This document shows positions 8,667 to 16,921 of a stretch of 64,000 nt of DNA, piece after piece (within the stretch, counting starts at the first letter, position 1; every line of letters begins with the position of its first letter). Origin of the DNA: RPRB01 sp035543115 (GTDB lineage: Bacteria; Myxococcota; Myxococcia; Myxococcales; Myxococcaceae). A model generated the notes under the pieces. The model did no database searches. It was not told where the DNA came from and was given only the letters and a program-made list of their open reading frames with translations. Location of the stretch: the NCBI GenBank assembly GCA_035543115.1, contig DATKKF010000020.1, positions 1 through 64,000 on the forward strand. Direction: 5' to 3'. Made by a program: the position numbers and the translations under genes.

Positions 8667-9870
8667 CCGCCGCGGCGGTCCTCTTCTGCTCCTCCTCGCC
8701 GCGCTCGTCACCCCGGGCGCGGCACGCGCATACCCGTGGATGATCCGCCACGGGTACAGCGGATGCGGCGTCTGCCACATCGACCCCTCCGGCGGCGGGT
8801 TGCTCACCGACTACGGACGGGCACAGGCGGACCTGCTGATGGCCACCCGCTGGAGCTCGGAGAAGTCCGAGGAGGCGAGCCCCACCGCCGACTTCGGCTT
8901 CGGCCTGTTCAAGCTGCCCGAGTGGCTGTTCCTGGGCTTCAGCTACCGCGGCGGAGAGCTCGTGGCCCGCTCCAGCGCCAACAACGACTCGGGGCAGCAG
9001 GAGAGCACGGCCACCGACCAGCGCTGGGTCCACATGGTGGCCGACCTCCGGGCCGCGCTGCGCATCGGCCGGTTCCGGGCCTCGGGGACCATCGGCTGGC
9101 TGCCGTACCAGGCGTCGGCGATCAGCGTGACCTCCAAGGCCCAGAACAACGTCGTGGCCCGCGAGTTCTGGGTCGGGTGGGAGATCGGCGAGGAGGCGGG
9201 GCTGGTCCGCGCGGGCCGCATCAACCTCCCCTTCGGGCTCCGCAACGTCGAGCACACCGCTTGGGTGCGCTCGGCCTCGCGCACCGACATCAACGAGGGA
9301 CAGCAATACGGAGTGTCGCTGCTCCTCGCCGGCGAGACGGTGCGCGGGGAGATCATGGCCATCGCCGGCAACTACCAGCTCAAGCCGGACGACTACCGGG
9401 AGCGCGGCTACTCCGGCTACCTCGAGGCGATGGTGGCGCCGTCGACGGCACTCGGCCTGAGCAGCCTCGTCACCCGCGCCGACCGCGGCCTGTCCACCGG
9501 GGTGCCCACCCTCAGACAGGCGCACGGCGCCTTCCTTCGCTGGGGCATCCTCCCCCAGCTCGGCCTGCTCTCCGAGGCCGACGTGCTCCTCCAGCAGCGG
9601 CTCGGAACCGGAGTGCTCGAGGCCGGCTCGGCCACTTGGACCCAGCTCGACTGGGAGCCCATCCAGGGCTTCCACGTGATGCCAGCGTTCGAGACCTGGA
9701 AGCCGTACGGCGACGTGGGCGGGATCGCGGTCGGCGAGTGGATCACCCTCGACTGGTTCCCTTGGAGCCACGTCGAGCTGCGGATCGACGTCTTCTTCCG
9801 CCAGCAGCCGCAGACCGGCGGCTCCACCGACAGCCTCGGCGCCCTCTTCCAGGTCCACGTGCTCCTGTGA
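8656..9870 (+). CDS. Predicted outer-membrane barrel with N-terminal CxxCH heme motif
   Basis: 404 aa. Signal peptide residues 1-25 (cleavage after GAARA). Directly after it comes YSGCGVCHIDPSGGGLLTDY, where C37, C40 and H41 form a canonical CxxCH c-heme site. The rest (~60-404) lacks further Cys-His motifs and reads as amphipathic beta strands with turns rich in Gly, Asp and Asn, ending QVHVLL, as expected of a porin-like barrel. The combination suggests a small cytochrome-like plug or an electron relay at the outer membrane. It overlaps yceI by 11 bp and is followed 1 bp later by the next gene. Heme attachment is inferred from the motif and export signal. Confidence 0.72.
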   Translation: MRRSRRGGPLLLLLAALVTPGAARAYPWMIRHGYSGCGVCHIDPSGGGLLTDYGRAQADLLMATRWSSEKSEEASPTADFGFGLFKLPEWLFLGFSYRGGELVARSSANNDSGQQESTATDQRWVHMVADLRAALRIGRFRASGTIGWLPYQASAISVTSKAQNNVVAREFWVGWEIGEEAGLVRAGRINLPFGLRNVEHTAWVRSASRTDINEGQQYGVSLLLAGETVRGEIMAIAGNYQLKPDDYRERGYSGYLEAMVAPSTALGLSSLVTRADRGLSTGVPTLRQAHGAFLRWGILPQLGLLSEADVLLQQRLGTGVLEAGSATWTQLDWEPIQGFHVMPAFETWKPYGDVGGIAVGEWITLDWFPWSHVELRIDVFFRQQPQTGGSTDSLGALFQVHVLL

Positions 9871-9871
9871 G

Positions 9872-10606
9872 ATGTCTGAGCCGGAGATGGCCACCCCGCT
9901 CCCGCGAGCACGTCGCCTCGACGAGGCACCGCCGCTCCCGGTGAGCGGGGCGAGACGCTTCCTCCGGCGCGTGCTGTGGGCCGTCGGGTTGGGCGGCGCG
10001 TTCGTGCTCCTCGCCGCGCTCGGCCTCGGGGTCGCCTCGCTGTTCTCGCCGGGGGACCCCTCACCCGAGCAGCCCGAGCCGGTGCGAGCCCCGCCCCGCG
10101 CCGCCGCCCCCGAGCCACCGCTGCCGCCGCCGCCTCCTCCCGCGGTCGCGGCCTCGCCCAGCCCGCCGCCCGCGGCCCCCCCGGTGCAGGCCGTGTCCCC
10201 TCCGCCCCAGGCGCCCGTCATCCCCGGCGTCCTGCCGCTTCCGGCACGCCTGGAGCTCCGTCGGGACGTGATCTCCGGGCTCACCGCCCTGCGAAACGAG
10301 ATCGCCCGCTGTCCCTCCGAGCCGGTGCGGCGGAGCACGCTCGCCGCCCACGCTGCCCTGGTGCTGGACGCGGTGACCGAGGGGGACACGGTGCGTCTCG
10401 TCGGGAGCAGCCTCGAGGCCGATGTCCCGGTGAACGACGGGTTCGTCTCGTGCGTCCGCGGGGTGCTCCAGGGCAAGACGTTCCCCAGCGCCGGCGCGGC
10501 GGCCGGGGCCCGGCTCCGGATCTTCGTTCCGCTGGGCATCGCCGGGAACGCGCTATCGCTCGGCGCTCTGTCGTTGACCGAGGCCGACTCCCAGTCGCCG
10601 CGCTAG
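9872..10606 (+). CDS. Single-pass membrane protein with proline-rich stalk and TonB/AgmX-like C-terminal domain
   Basis: 244 aa. A cytoplasmic N-terminal ~30 residues precede one membrane helix (VLWAVGLGGAFVLLAALGLG, about 33-55). A Pro/Ala stalk spans ~60-125. The C-terminal ~110 residues contain two Cys (EIARCPSEP and FVSCVRGVLQGKTFP), a pairing seen in the TonB-like/AgmX C-terminal domains common in Myxococcota. That fits a periplasm-spanning adaptor. It starts 1 bp after the cytochrome-barrel gene, so it belongs to the yceI operon. Its 3' end overlaps the convergent gene by 4 bp. The family placement is by resemblance only. Confidence 0.65.
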   Translation: MSEPEMATPLPRARRLDEAPPLPVSGARRFLRRVLWAVGLGGAFVLLAALGLGVASLFSPGDPSPEQPEPVRAPPRAAAPEPPLPPPPPPAVAASPSPPPAAPPVQAVSPPPQAPVIPGVLPLPARLELRRDVISGLTALRNEIARCPSEPVRRSTLAAHAALVLDAVTEGDTVRLVGSSLEADVPVNDGFVSCVRGVLQGKTFPSAGAAAGARLRIFVPLGIAGNALSLGALSLTEADSQSPR

Positions 10607-12024
10607 AGGCGCCAGGCCAGCCAGAGGCTGCCGCTGAGGTAGGTGTCGGTCGCGCCGCCCGCGACGTGCGCATCCCCCGGCTCGGAGTTGAAGCTGTACC
10701 CGTACCGCTGGAGCGCGCCCATCAGGCGGATCTCGAACGAGCGCCCGAGCTCGATCCCGAGACCGAGGTTCGCGTCGAGTCCCATCGAGGACTGGTGGGG
10801 GAACCACGCCGCGGTGCCGATCTCGCCCACTGCGAAGAGGTGGCGGTACGCCGCCCCGCCGAGGAGCGACACCGGCCCGAAGAGCGAGAAGCGGAAGTCC
10901 ACCCCGGCCGCCAGCGCCGAATAGCCCACGTCGGGGATGTCCGGCTTCGGGCTCGACGCGGTCCCGGTGATGGTGAAGAGCTGGCGCTCGAAGCGCGCCT
11001 CCAGCCCGAGGTGCGACTTCTCGCCGATGAGGAAGCGGTAGCCGAGCCCCGCGCCCCAGGCGAGCGCCTGGGTGGGGTAGCTCGTCCCGTCCTGGGCCTT
11101 GGACTGCAGACCCACCGACATCGCGATGTGGCCGGTGAGGTACCCGCGGCCGCCGAACAGGGGCGCCCAGGTGAGCTCCACCGCCGGAGCGACGGCGGCG
11201 CCGAGCGAGTAGCCCTGGAGCGACTGGTAGAGGTCGTCCTTGTAGGTGAAGTTCCGGGTGAAGAACGCGGCGCCGGCGGCGATGTCCAGCGCGGGGCGCG
11301 AGTCGCGCGGCGCGGCGGCCTCGGTGCTCACCGTCCCCCCGACGATGCCCGGGTCTGGCTGCGCGGCGGCCGGGGCGGCGGCCGCGGGGAGCGGCGGTGC
11401 AGCCCCGGTCGGAAGCGCCGGCTCGGGAGGGAGCGGGCCAGATCCGGCGCCGAGCGCGGGGCCCTGGGGCTGCGGTGGCGGGGCAGCGGCCGGGGCGGCG
11501 GCCACCGCGGCCACCCCCCCTCCCGCGGGCACCACCTGCAACGAACCGGGCCGTGGCGGTTTCGTCCCGGCGAGCGAGCGCTGGAAGCGCGGCTGCAGCT
11601 GCTTGGACAGTGTCTGTCCCAGGGCCTTGGTGCTGGGCGCCTTCCAGGTGGCGTCGTCGATGATGGCGCCGGTCGCTCCGTTGCGCACCTGCACCACGGC
11701 GAGCTGGCTGGCCCCCTTGTCCAGGGTGGTGACCCGCACCACCGCGTCGAGCTTCATCCCCAGCGCCAGCGCCTGGTACGCGCCGTCGGTCCCCAGCGTC
11801 ATCCCGTACTTCTGGGCCTCCTCCTGGAGCCGGTTGTCCGGCACCGCCACGCCCTTCAGGGCGCCCACCGCGGCCTTCCCCGCCACCGCCGCGCTCGGTC
11901 CGGTGGCGAGCACGCCGTAGCGACGCGCGCTCTTCGAAGGGGAGGCCTTGGCCTTCTTCGAGGCGGCGAGGCCGGGGCTTCCCACCAGCGCGGCGAGGAG
12001 CAGCACCAGGGCGGGGGTCCTCAC
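10603..12024 (-). CDS. Three-part outer-membrane protein, look-alike of the 6728-8047 product
   Basis: 473 aa from GTG at 12024, preceded by GGAGG. The start codon overlaps the upstream gene's stop (GTGA), which implies translational coupling. Signal peptide 1-20; a soluble alpha/beta domain (~30-150, with YGVLATGPSAAVAGK and MKLDAVVRVTTLDKGAS) like FlgO/LpoB-type domains; an Ala/Pro-rich linker (~165-245); and a C-terminal beta-barrel (~255-473) ending SGSLWLAWRL, with the terminal aromatic/hydrophobic pattern of outer-membrane proteins. It is co-operonic with the CX3CH lipoprotein and convergent with the yceI operon. Function unknown. Confidence 0.72.
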   Translation of the reverse strand: MRTPALVLLLAALVGSPGLAASKKAKASPSKSARRYGVLATGPSAAVAGKAAVGALKGVAVPDNRLQEEAQKYGMTLGTDGAYQALALGMKLDAVVRVTTLDKGASQLAVVQVRNGATGAIIDDATWKAPSTKALGQTLSKQLQPRFQRSLAGTKPPRPGSLQVVPAGGGVAAVAAAPAAAPPPQPQGPALGAGSGPLPPEPALPTGAAPPLPAAAAPAAAQPDPGIVGGTVSTEAAAPRDSRPALDIAAGAAFFTRNFTYKDDLYQSLQGYSLGAAVAPAVELTWAPLFGGRGYLTGHIAMSVGLQSKAQDGTSYPTQALAWGAGLGYRFLIGEKSHLGLEARFERQLFTITGTASSPKPDIPDVGYSALAAGVDFRFSLFGPVSLLGGAAYRHLFAVGEIGTAAWFPHQSSMGLDANLGLGIELGRSFEIRLMGALQRYGYSFNSEPGDAHVAGGATDTYLSGSLWLAWRL

Positions 12025-12458
12025 TCCTGGCCTCCGGCGGCGAGGTTCCGGGTCCACTCGATGATGCAGGTGATCTCCCCGTTGGTGAGCCCGCCACCGG
12101 GCGGCATCGACGAGGTGCAGGTCGGGTTCACCTGGGTGATGAGCTCCTCGAGCGTGCCGCCGTCGACATGGTCCACCCGGTGACGGGGGGGACAGGCGGT
12201 GGTGCTCACGTCCACCAGCCGCGCGCCGGCGTCCGGTGACTCGAGGTCCAGCCCGCTCACGTGCACCGAGGCCGAATGACAGCCCGTGACGCACTTCTTG
12301 AGGATGACCTCGGCCTTCGCCGGCTTGCCCAGGCTGGGGCAGACGAAGCCGGTGAGGTTCGAGCCGCCGTCGCCGAAGCGATCAGGATTGTCCAGGGAGC
12401 CCGCGCACCCTGCCAGCGCCCACAGGCAGGCGAGGATCAACACACGACGATGGGGCAC
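12021..12458 (-). CDS. Lipoprotein with CX3CH heme-like motif
   Basis: 145 aa. Type II signal peptide with lipobox ending LAGCAG (Cys about residue 18). The mature part contains KKCVTGCHSASVHVSGLDL, i.e. C-x3-C-H, followed by a cytochrome-c-like tail with SSMPPGGGLTNGEITCIIEW. There M-P-P resembles the distal Met region of class I cytochromes, as in planctomycete/myxobacterial cytochrome-like lipoproteins. The spacing between cysteines is one residue longer than the standard CxxCH. Two more Cys (TTACPP, PTCTSS) may form a disulfide. It overlaps the following barrel gene by 4 bp. Heme binding is plausible but not certain. Confidence 0.68.
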   Translation of the reverse strand: MPHRRVLILACLWALAGCAGSLDNPDRFGDGGSNLTGFVCPSLGKPAKAEVILKKCVTGCHSASVHVSGLDLESPDAGARLVDVSTTACPPRHRVDHVDGGTLEELITQVNPTCTSSMPPGGGLTNGEITCIIEWTRNLAAGGQE

Positions 12459-12577
12459 GACCGGGACGGTAAACGACCGTCACGAGAGCGGACAATGTGC
12501 TCGCCTCGCCCACCCGCGGCGTGGAGGTGCCCCGCTCAGCGCACAACGGGCAGCCTGAAGACGCCTGGCCTGAGGGG

Positions 12578-13945
12578 TCAGGGCTCCTTGGCCGGAGCTT
12601 CGATGGCGGGGGGAGCGAGGGCGCCGGCCGCGTCGGCCAGGGCCCAGGTCAGCCAGGCGACCGCCGCCGAGGACTGGGCGAGCGCCGCCGGGTCGATCTT
12701 GTCCACCGTGTCCGCCGCCGAATGGTGGACGTCGAAGTAGTGGGTCGCATCCTGCAGCAGGTGCACGGTTGGGAGCCCGCGCTTCCTTGCCAGCGCCTTG
12801 AGGTCCGCCCCGTACTGCTCCGACCTCCTCGGGCTCGGGTTCACCCCGAGGGTAGACAGGGGAGTGAGCAGCGGGGCGAGGAAGGACTCGGCTCCCTCTC
12901 CGCCGCGAAACCCCACCGAGAGCGGGCGGCCCGCGCCGGCGTCTGACTCGAGCGCCGCCACGTGCACCTCGCGTGCATGAGCCTCGGCGTAGCCCTTGGC
13001 CCCCGCGCCGCCGTTCTCCTCGTTCATGAACAGGACGAAGCGGACCGTCCGGCGCGGCGCCGGGCGCATGCGCGCGATGAGCCGCGCGGCCTCGACCACC
13101 ATCGCCACCCCGGTGCCATCGTCCTGAGCGCCGACGGCGAGATCCCACGAGTCCAGGTGCGCTCCGAGGAGCACGACCTCGTCCGGCCGCTCGCGCCCGC
13201 GAATCTCCCCGACCACGTTGGCCGAGGGGACGTCGGGCTCGGTCCGGCACCCGAGCACCAGGCGCACCCGCACCGGACCGGCCGCGAGCCAGCGGTGGAG
13301 GGCGTCAGCGTCCTCGGTCGCGAGGGCCACCGCAGGGATGGGGCGCTTTCCGGGCCCGAGGACCACCACGCCGGTGTGCGGGGAGCGCAGCGACGCGCTC
13401 GCCGCCGAGCGGACCATCGTCGCCACCGCGCCCCGCTCGGCCGCCTTTGCCGGGCCGTAGGACCGGAGCTCGGACGCCTCGCCGTACCCGGCCGCCGAGG
13501 ACATCGCGTGGTGAAAGTAGACGATGCGACCCTGGACGGGCGCCGTGGCCAGCGCCGCGAGGCTCGTCACCTCCACCACCTCCGCCTCCACGCCGCCCGG
13601 GGGCGTGGGCGCGCTCCCGCCGAGCGCGGTGAGCGCCAGCGGCCAGCTGCGGCGTGCGGGGCCGGCGAGCACCTCGCCCCGCTCCTCGCCCCGGACCCAG
13701 TGTGGCGCGGTGACGGGCTCGGTGCGCACCGGCACCCCCGCGGCCTGGAACTGCTCGACACCCCAGCGAACGGCGTCCTCCGCGCCCTGCGACCCGCTGA
13801 GGCGGGGGCCGATGCGGTCGGTCAGGTCGGTGACCGTGGCGAGCGTCGCCCCGTCGCTCAGCGCTCGGCCGACGATGCTCTCGACGGGCGATGGCGCAGA
13901 GGACGGAGGCGCGGCGAGCAGGGTGAGCAGGAGCGGGGCGAGCAT
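12578..13945 (-). CDS. M28-family zinc aminopeptidase/carboxypeptidase with PA domain
   Basis: 455 aa, exported (MLAPLLLTLLAAPPSSA). Zinc ligands of the M28 family are visible in order: GAHLDSWD (His/Asp), AQDDGTGVAMVVEAAR (bridging Asp), FMNEENGG (catalytic Glu and ligand Glu), ALESDAGAG (Asp) and DVHHSAADTVDKI (His). A protease-associated (PA) domain sits between, around residues 110-210. Human PGCP/CPQ and bacterial relatives share this order. It probably degrades peptides in the periplasm or outside the cell. The ATG at 13945 was chosen because of its signal peptide. It is divergent from the ABC importer gene with only 34 bp between starts, so the two promoters must overlap the genes. Confidence 0.9.
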   Translation of the reverse strand: MLAPLLLTLLAAPPSSAPSPVESIVGRALSDGATLATVTDLTDRIGPRLSGSQGAEDAVRWGVEQFQAAGVPVRTEPVTAPHWVRGEERGEVLAGPARRSWPLALTALGGSAPTPPGGVEAEVVEVTSLAALATAPVQGRIVYFHHAMSSAAGYGEASELRSYGPAKAAERGAVATMVRSAASASLRSPHTGVVVLGPGKRPIPAVALATEDADALHRWLAAGPVRVRLVLGCRTEPDVPSANVVGEIRGRERPDEVVLLGAHLDSWDLAVGAQDDGTGVAMVVEAARLIARMRPAPRRTVRFVLFMNEENGGAGAKGYAEAHAREVHVAALESDAGAGRPLSVGFRGGEGAESFLAPLLTPLSTLGVNPSPRRSEQYGADLKALARKRGLPTVHLLQDATHYFDVHHSAADTVDKIDPAALAQSSAAVAWLTWALADAAGALAPPAIEAPAKEP

Positions 13946-13979
13946 GGCCTCCCGTGCATGCCATAGACTCGGCGGCACA

Positions 13980-15446
13980 GTGAGCGTCGTTTCCGCCCTG
14001 CTCGCCTCGGTCGCCCTCGCCGTGGCGCCGGCCGAGCTCCGCTGGGGCGCGGACGCCGAGGGGGGCGCACCGTACCTGTTCGAGCAGCCGCCCGGGCACC
14101 TCCGCGGGTTCGAGGCCGAGCTGGCCGAGCTCCTGGCGACTCGCCTCGGCCGGGCCGCCCGCCATGTCCAGGGACCCTTCGCGCAGCGTCTGCCGCTGCT
14201 CGAGCGCGGGGACGTGGACGTGGTCATCAACGGACTCGAGGCCACCGAGGACCGGGGACGCGCCTATGCGCTGAGCCGGCCGTACTGGGCTGGACCCGAG
14301 CGCCTCACCGTCCGCCGCAACGACCCGGGTGCGCCAACGACGCTGGACCAGCTGCGCGGGCGCCGGGTGGGCACGCTCCCGGGCACGCTCGCCGAGCAGA
14401 TGCTGCGCTCCCTGGGCGCCGACGTGCGGACGTACGACGGCGGGCAGGAAGACCCCTATCGAGACCTCGCGCTCGGCCGCACCGATGCGGTGCTGCTCGA
14501 CGCGCCGGTGGCGCTCTACTACGGGGACCGGCCGGAGCTCACGACCTTGCCCACCGGCTTCGGCGAGCTCCGCTACGTGGTCGTGGCCCGGGCCCGCGAC
14601 GCGCAGTTGCGAGACGCGGTGGACGCTGCGCTCGAGACCCTGATCCGCGACGGCACGCTCCCCGCCCTGCTCCAGCGGTGGGGGCTCTGGACGGACGAGA
14701 CCGGCCGGGCGCTGGGCGTGGAGACGACGCCCGCGGGCCCCCCGGTGGAGCTCGAGGCCTGGCGCGCGCGCACCGGCAAAGGGGTGTGGACCGTGGGCGT
14801 CGGGTCGGTGCTCTCTGCGCTCGGCCGGGGCGCGGCGGTCACCCTCTTCCTGTCGCTCGCGGCGATGGCGCTCGCGGTGATGCTCGGCGCGGCGCTGGCC
14901 CTGGGCCGGGTGTACGGGCCGGCTCCGTTCCCGGCGCTCGCGCTGGGCTACGTGGAGCTCTTTCGCGGCACGCCGCTCCTCCTGCAGCTCATCGTCGTCT
15001 ACTACGGGCTGCCCGAGCTCGGGATTCGGCTGAGCCCGCTGGTCGCGGGCTGGCTCGCGCTGGGGCTGAACTACGCGGCCGCCGAGGCGGAGAACGACCG
15101 GGCGGGGCTGCTCGCCGTGCCGCGCGCGCAGATGGACGCCGCACGGGTGCTGGGGCTGGGGCGCTGGCAGGCGGTGCGGCACGTCGTCGCGCCCCAGGCG
15201 CTCCGGGTCGCGCTCCCGCCGGTGACCAACGACTTCATCGCCCTGCTCAAGGACAGCTCCCTGGTCTCGGTGGTGACGGTGACCGAGCTGACCAAGACCT
15301 ACGGCACACTGGCCGCCGCGACCCGAGCACACCTCGGGCTCGGGCTGCTGGTGGGTGCGGTGTACCTGCTGCTCGGGTTGCCCTTTGCCCGGCTGTCGCG
15401 CTGGGTGGAGCGCCGGCTCGGCGAACACCTCGAGGTCACGCGGTGA
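13980..15446 (+). CDS. Polar amino-acid ABC importer, fused substrate-binding protein and permease
   Basis: 488 aa from a GTG start. About 1-18 form a signal/first membrane segment. About 20-235 are a family 3 solute-binding domain (APYLFEQ, DVVINGLEATEDRGRAYALSRPYW, GRRVGTLPGTLAEQML). From ~265 to the end comes a HisM/GlnP-type permease with VELFRGTPLLLQLIVVYYGLP and the EAA-like loop region ARVLGLGRWQAVRHVVAPQ. Fusion of the two parts tethers the binding protein to the transporter. The stop overlaps the ATPase start (GTGA), so the complete importer is a two-gene operon. Glutamine/glutamate or another polar amino acid is likely but not fixed. Confidence 0.9.
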   Translation: MSVVSALLASVALAVAPAELRWGADAEGGAPYLFEQPPGHLRGFEAELAELLATRLGRAARHVQGPFAQRLPLLERGDVDVVINGLEATEDRGRAYALSRPYWAGPERLTVRRNDPGAPTTLDQLRGRRVGTLPGTLAEQMLRSLGADVRTYDGGQEDPYRDLALGRTDAVLLDAPVALYYGDRPELTTLPTGFGELRYVVVARARDAQLRDAVDAALETLIRDGTLPALLQRWGLWTDETGRALGVETTPAGPPVELEAWRARTGKGVWTVGVGSVLSALGRGAAVTLFLSLAAMALAVMLGAALALGRVYGPAPFPALALGYVELFRGTPLLLQLIVVYYGLPELGIRLSPLVAGWLALGLNYAAAEAENDRAGLLAVPRAQMDAARVLGLGRWQAVRHVVAPQALRVALPPVTNDFIALLKDSSLVSVVTVTELTKTYGTLAAATRAHLGLGLLVGAVYLLLGLPFARLSRWVERRLGEHLEVTR

Positions 15447-16108
15447 GCGCGCTCGTGGTCGAGGGGCTGGTGCGGCGGGTGGGGGCCGCGCGCCGCCCGG
15501 TGCTGGACGGACTGAGCCTGCGGGTCGAGGCGGGCAGCGTGGCGGTGGTGCTCGGACCGAGCGGCTCGGGAAAGTCCACCCTTCTCCGCTGCCTCGCCGG
15601 GCTGGAGGCGTTCGAGGCCGGGCGGGTGGCGCTCGGGCCGCTGGAGGTCGCGCCGGCCGGGCACGCGGCGCTGCTCGGCCGGGTGGGCCTGGTGTTCCAG
15701 TCGGTGGAGCTCTTTCCCCACCTTCGGGTGCTGGAGAACTGCACGCTCGCCCCCCGCCTTCGCGGTGAGCCCGAGGCGGAGCGGGAGGCGAGGACCTGGC
15801 TCGAGCGCCTCGGCCTCGCGGACCGGGCGGACGCCTGGCCCCAGTCGCTGTCGGGCGGCGAGCGGCAACGGGTGGCCATCGCCCGTGCGCTGTCTTGCCG
15901 GCCGGCGGCGCTGCTCTGGGACGAGCCCACCAGCGCGCTGGACCCCGAGCGCAAGCGCGAGGTGGCAGGGCACGTGGAGGCGGTGCGCGCCTGGGCAATC
16001 CCCCAGGTGGTGGTCAGCCACGACGCGGAGCTCTCCGCCGCGCTCGAGGCCGCGCGCTACCGGCTGGACGGGGGGCGACTCACCCCGCTCACGACCGGGA
16101 CGGGCTGA
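15443..16108 (+). CDS. Amino-acid ABC transporter ATPase
   Basis: 221 aa from GTG at 15443, overlapping the permease stop by 4 bp. Walker A GPSGSGKSTLLRCLAGLE, Q-loop VFQSVELFPHL, signature LSGGERQRVAIARAL, Walker B ALLWDEPTSALDP and H-loop VVSHD are all intact. The pattern matches GlnQ/HisP-type ATPases, fitting the fused binding protein/permease upstream. It is slightly short (~240 is usual) because both termini are trimmed. Confidence 0.93.
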   Translation: MSALVVEGLVRRVGAARRPVLDGLSLRVEAGSVAVVLGPSGSGKSTLLRCLAGLEAFEAGRVALGPLEVAPAGHAALLGRVGLVFQSVELFPHLRVLENCTLAPRLRGEPEAEREARTWLERLGLADRADAWPQSLSGGERQRVAIARALSCRPAALLWDEPTSALDPERKREVAGHVEAVRAWAIPQVVVSHDAELSAALEAARYRLDGGRLTPLTTGTG

Positions 16109-16167
16109 CCCACCCCGGGCCCTGGTGACAAGGCAGCGGCCAGGCGCGTTAGGGTCACTCGCCGGGC

Positions 16168-16680
16168 ATGGTCGGACGGGGAGGTTCCGGAGCGGGCGTG
16201 AGATGGCAGCTCGGAGTCCTGGTGACCGGGCTGCTGCTCTCTCCTCGGGTGGCCCGGGCTGAGCCGGCGCGCTTCGCGCTGCAGGGTGGCCAGTGGGGCC
16301 TCGGGCCGACCGCGGAGCAGGCCTTGACGGTGCAGCTGGAGCTCCGTCCCGGGTTGCACTGGTGGTGGGTGCGCCCGACGGGCGGTTTCCTGCAATCCAC
16401 CGATGGGACGCAGTTCGTCTTCGCCGGCGTGCTGATCGACATCCCGCTGGCCTGGGGCCTCACGCTCTCCCCGGGCTTCGCCCCGGGCATCCGCACCGTC
16501 GACGGGACGCGCAACCTCGGCTCGCACCTGCTCTTCAAGTCGTCGCTCGAGCTCGGCTTCCCGCTAACGCCCGGGTTGCGCGGCCTGGTGAGCTTCGCCC
16601 ACCTCTCGAACGGAAAGCTGGCGACGCCGAACCCCGGGATCGAGATTCTCGCCCTCGGCCTCGAGGTGGCGCTGGAGTGA
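16168..16680 (+). CDS. PagL-like lipid A 3-O-deacylase
   Basis: 170 aa with a signal peptide (LGVLVTGLLLSPRVARA) and an 8-strand-barrel-like body. The C-terminal block VSFAHLSNGKLATPNPGIEI matches the PagL active-site region: H145 and S147 two residues apart, then E159 twelve residues later, the spacing of His126/Ser128/Glu140 in Pseudomonas PagL. PagL removes the 3-O-linked acyl chain of lipid A in the outer membrane. Overall similarity outside the motif is weak by eye. It stands alone, between the amino-acid importer and tRNA-Arg. Confidence 0.75.
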   Translation: MVGRGGSGAGVRWQLGVLVTGLLLSPRVARAEPARFALQGGQWGLGPTAEQALTVQLELRPGLHWWWVRPTGGFLQSTDGTQFVFAGVLIDIPLAWGLTLSPGFAPGIRTVDGTRNLGSHLLFKSSLELGFPLTPGLRGLVSFAHLSNGKLATPNPGIEILALGLEVALE

Positions 16681-16773
16681 CTCCCGGCACACTGAGTGAC
16701 AGCGGAGACGAGGCCCCGATTGCCGGCTCTTGGCCATGGCGCTCGAGTCGGTGGACAGCGTGGGAGAGCGCTG

Positions 16774-16847
16774 TGACCCCGGCGTGACTCGAACACGCAA
16801 CCATCGGCTTAGAAGGCCGACGCTCTATCCAGTTGAGCTACGGGGCC
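16774..16847 (-). tRNA. tRNA-Arg (anticodon TCT)
   Basis: The minus strand reads acceptor GGCCCCG paired with CGGGGTC, D arm GCTCAACTGGATAGAGC, anticodon stem TCGGC/GCCGA around loop CTTCTAA (anticodon TCT, reads AGA/AGG) and T arm GTGTTCGAGTCAC. Discriminator A; CCA is not fully encoded. Confidence 0.96.
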
Positions 16848-16921
16848 AGTTTTGGTGGTGAGGCCCCGGAGTCCTAAGCCGGGCTCGCGCTCCCCCGCAA
16901 GTTTCGCTGCCCGAGACGAGC

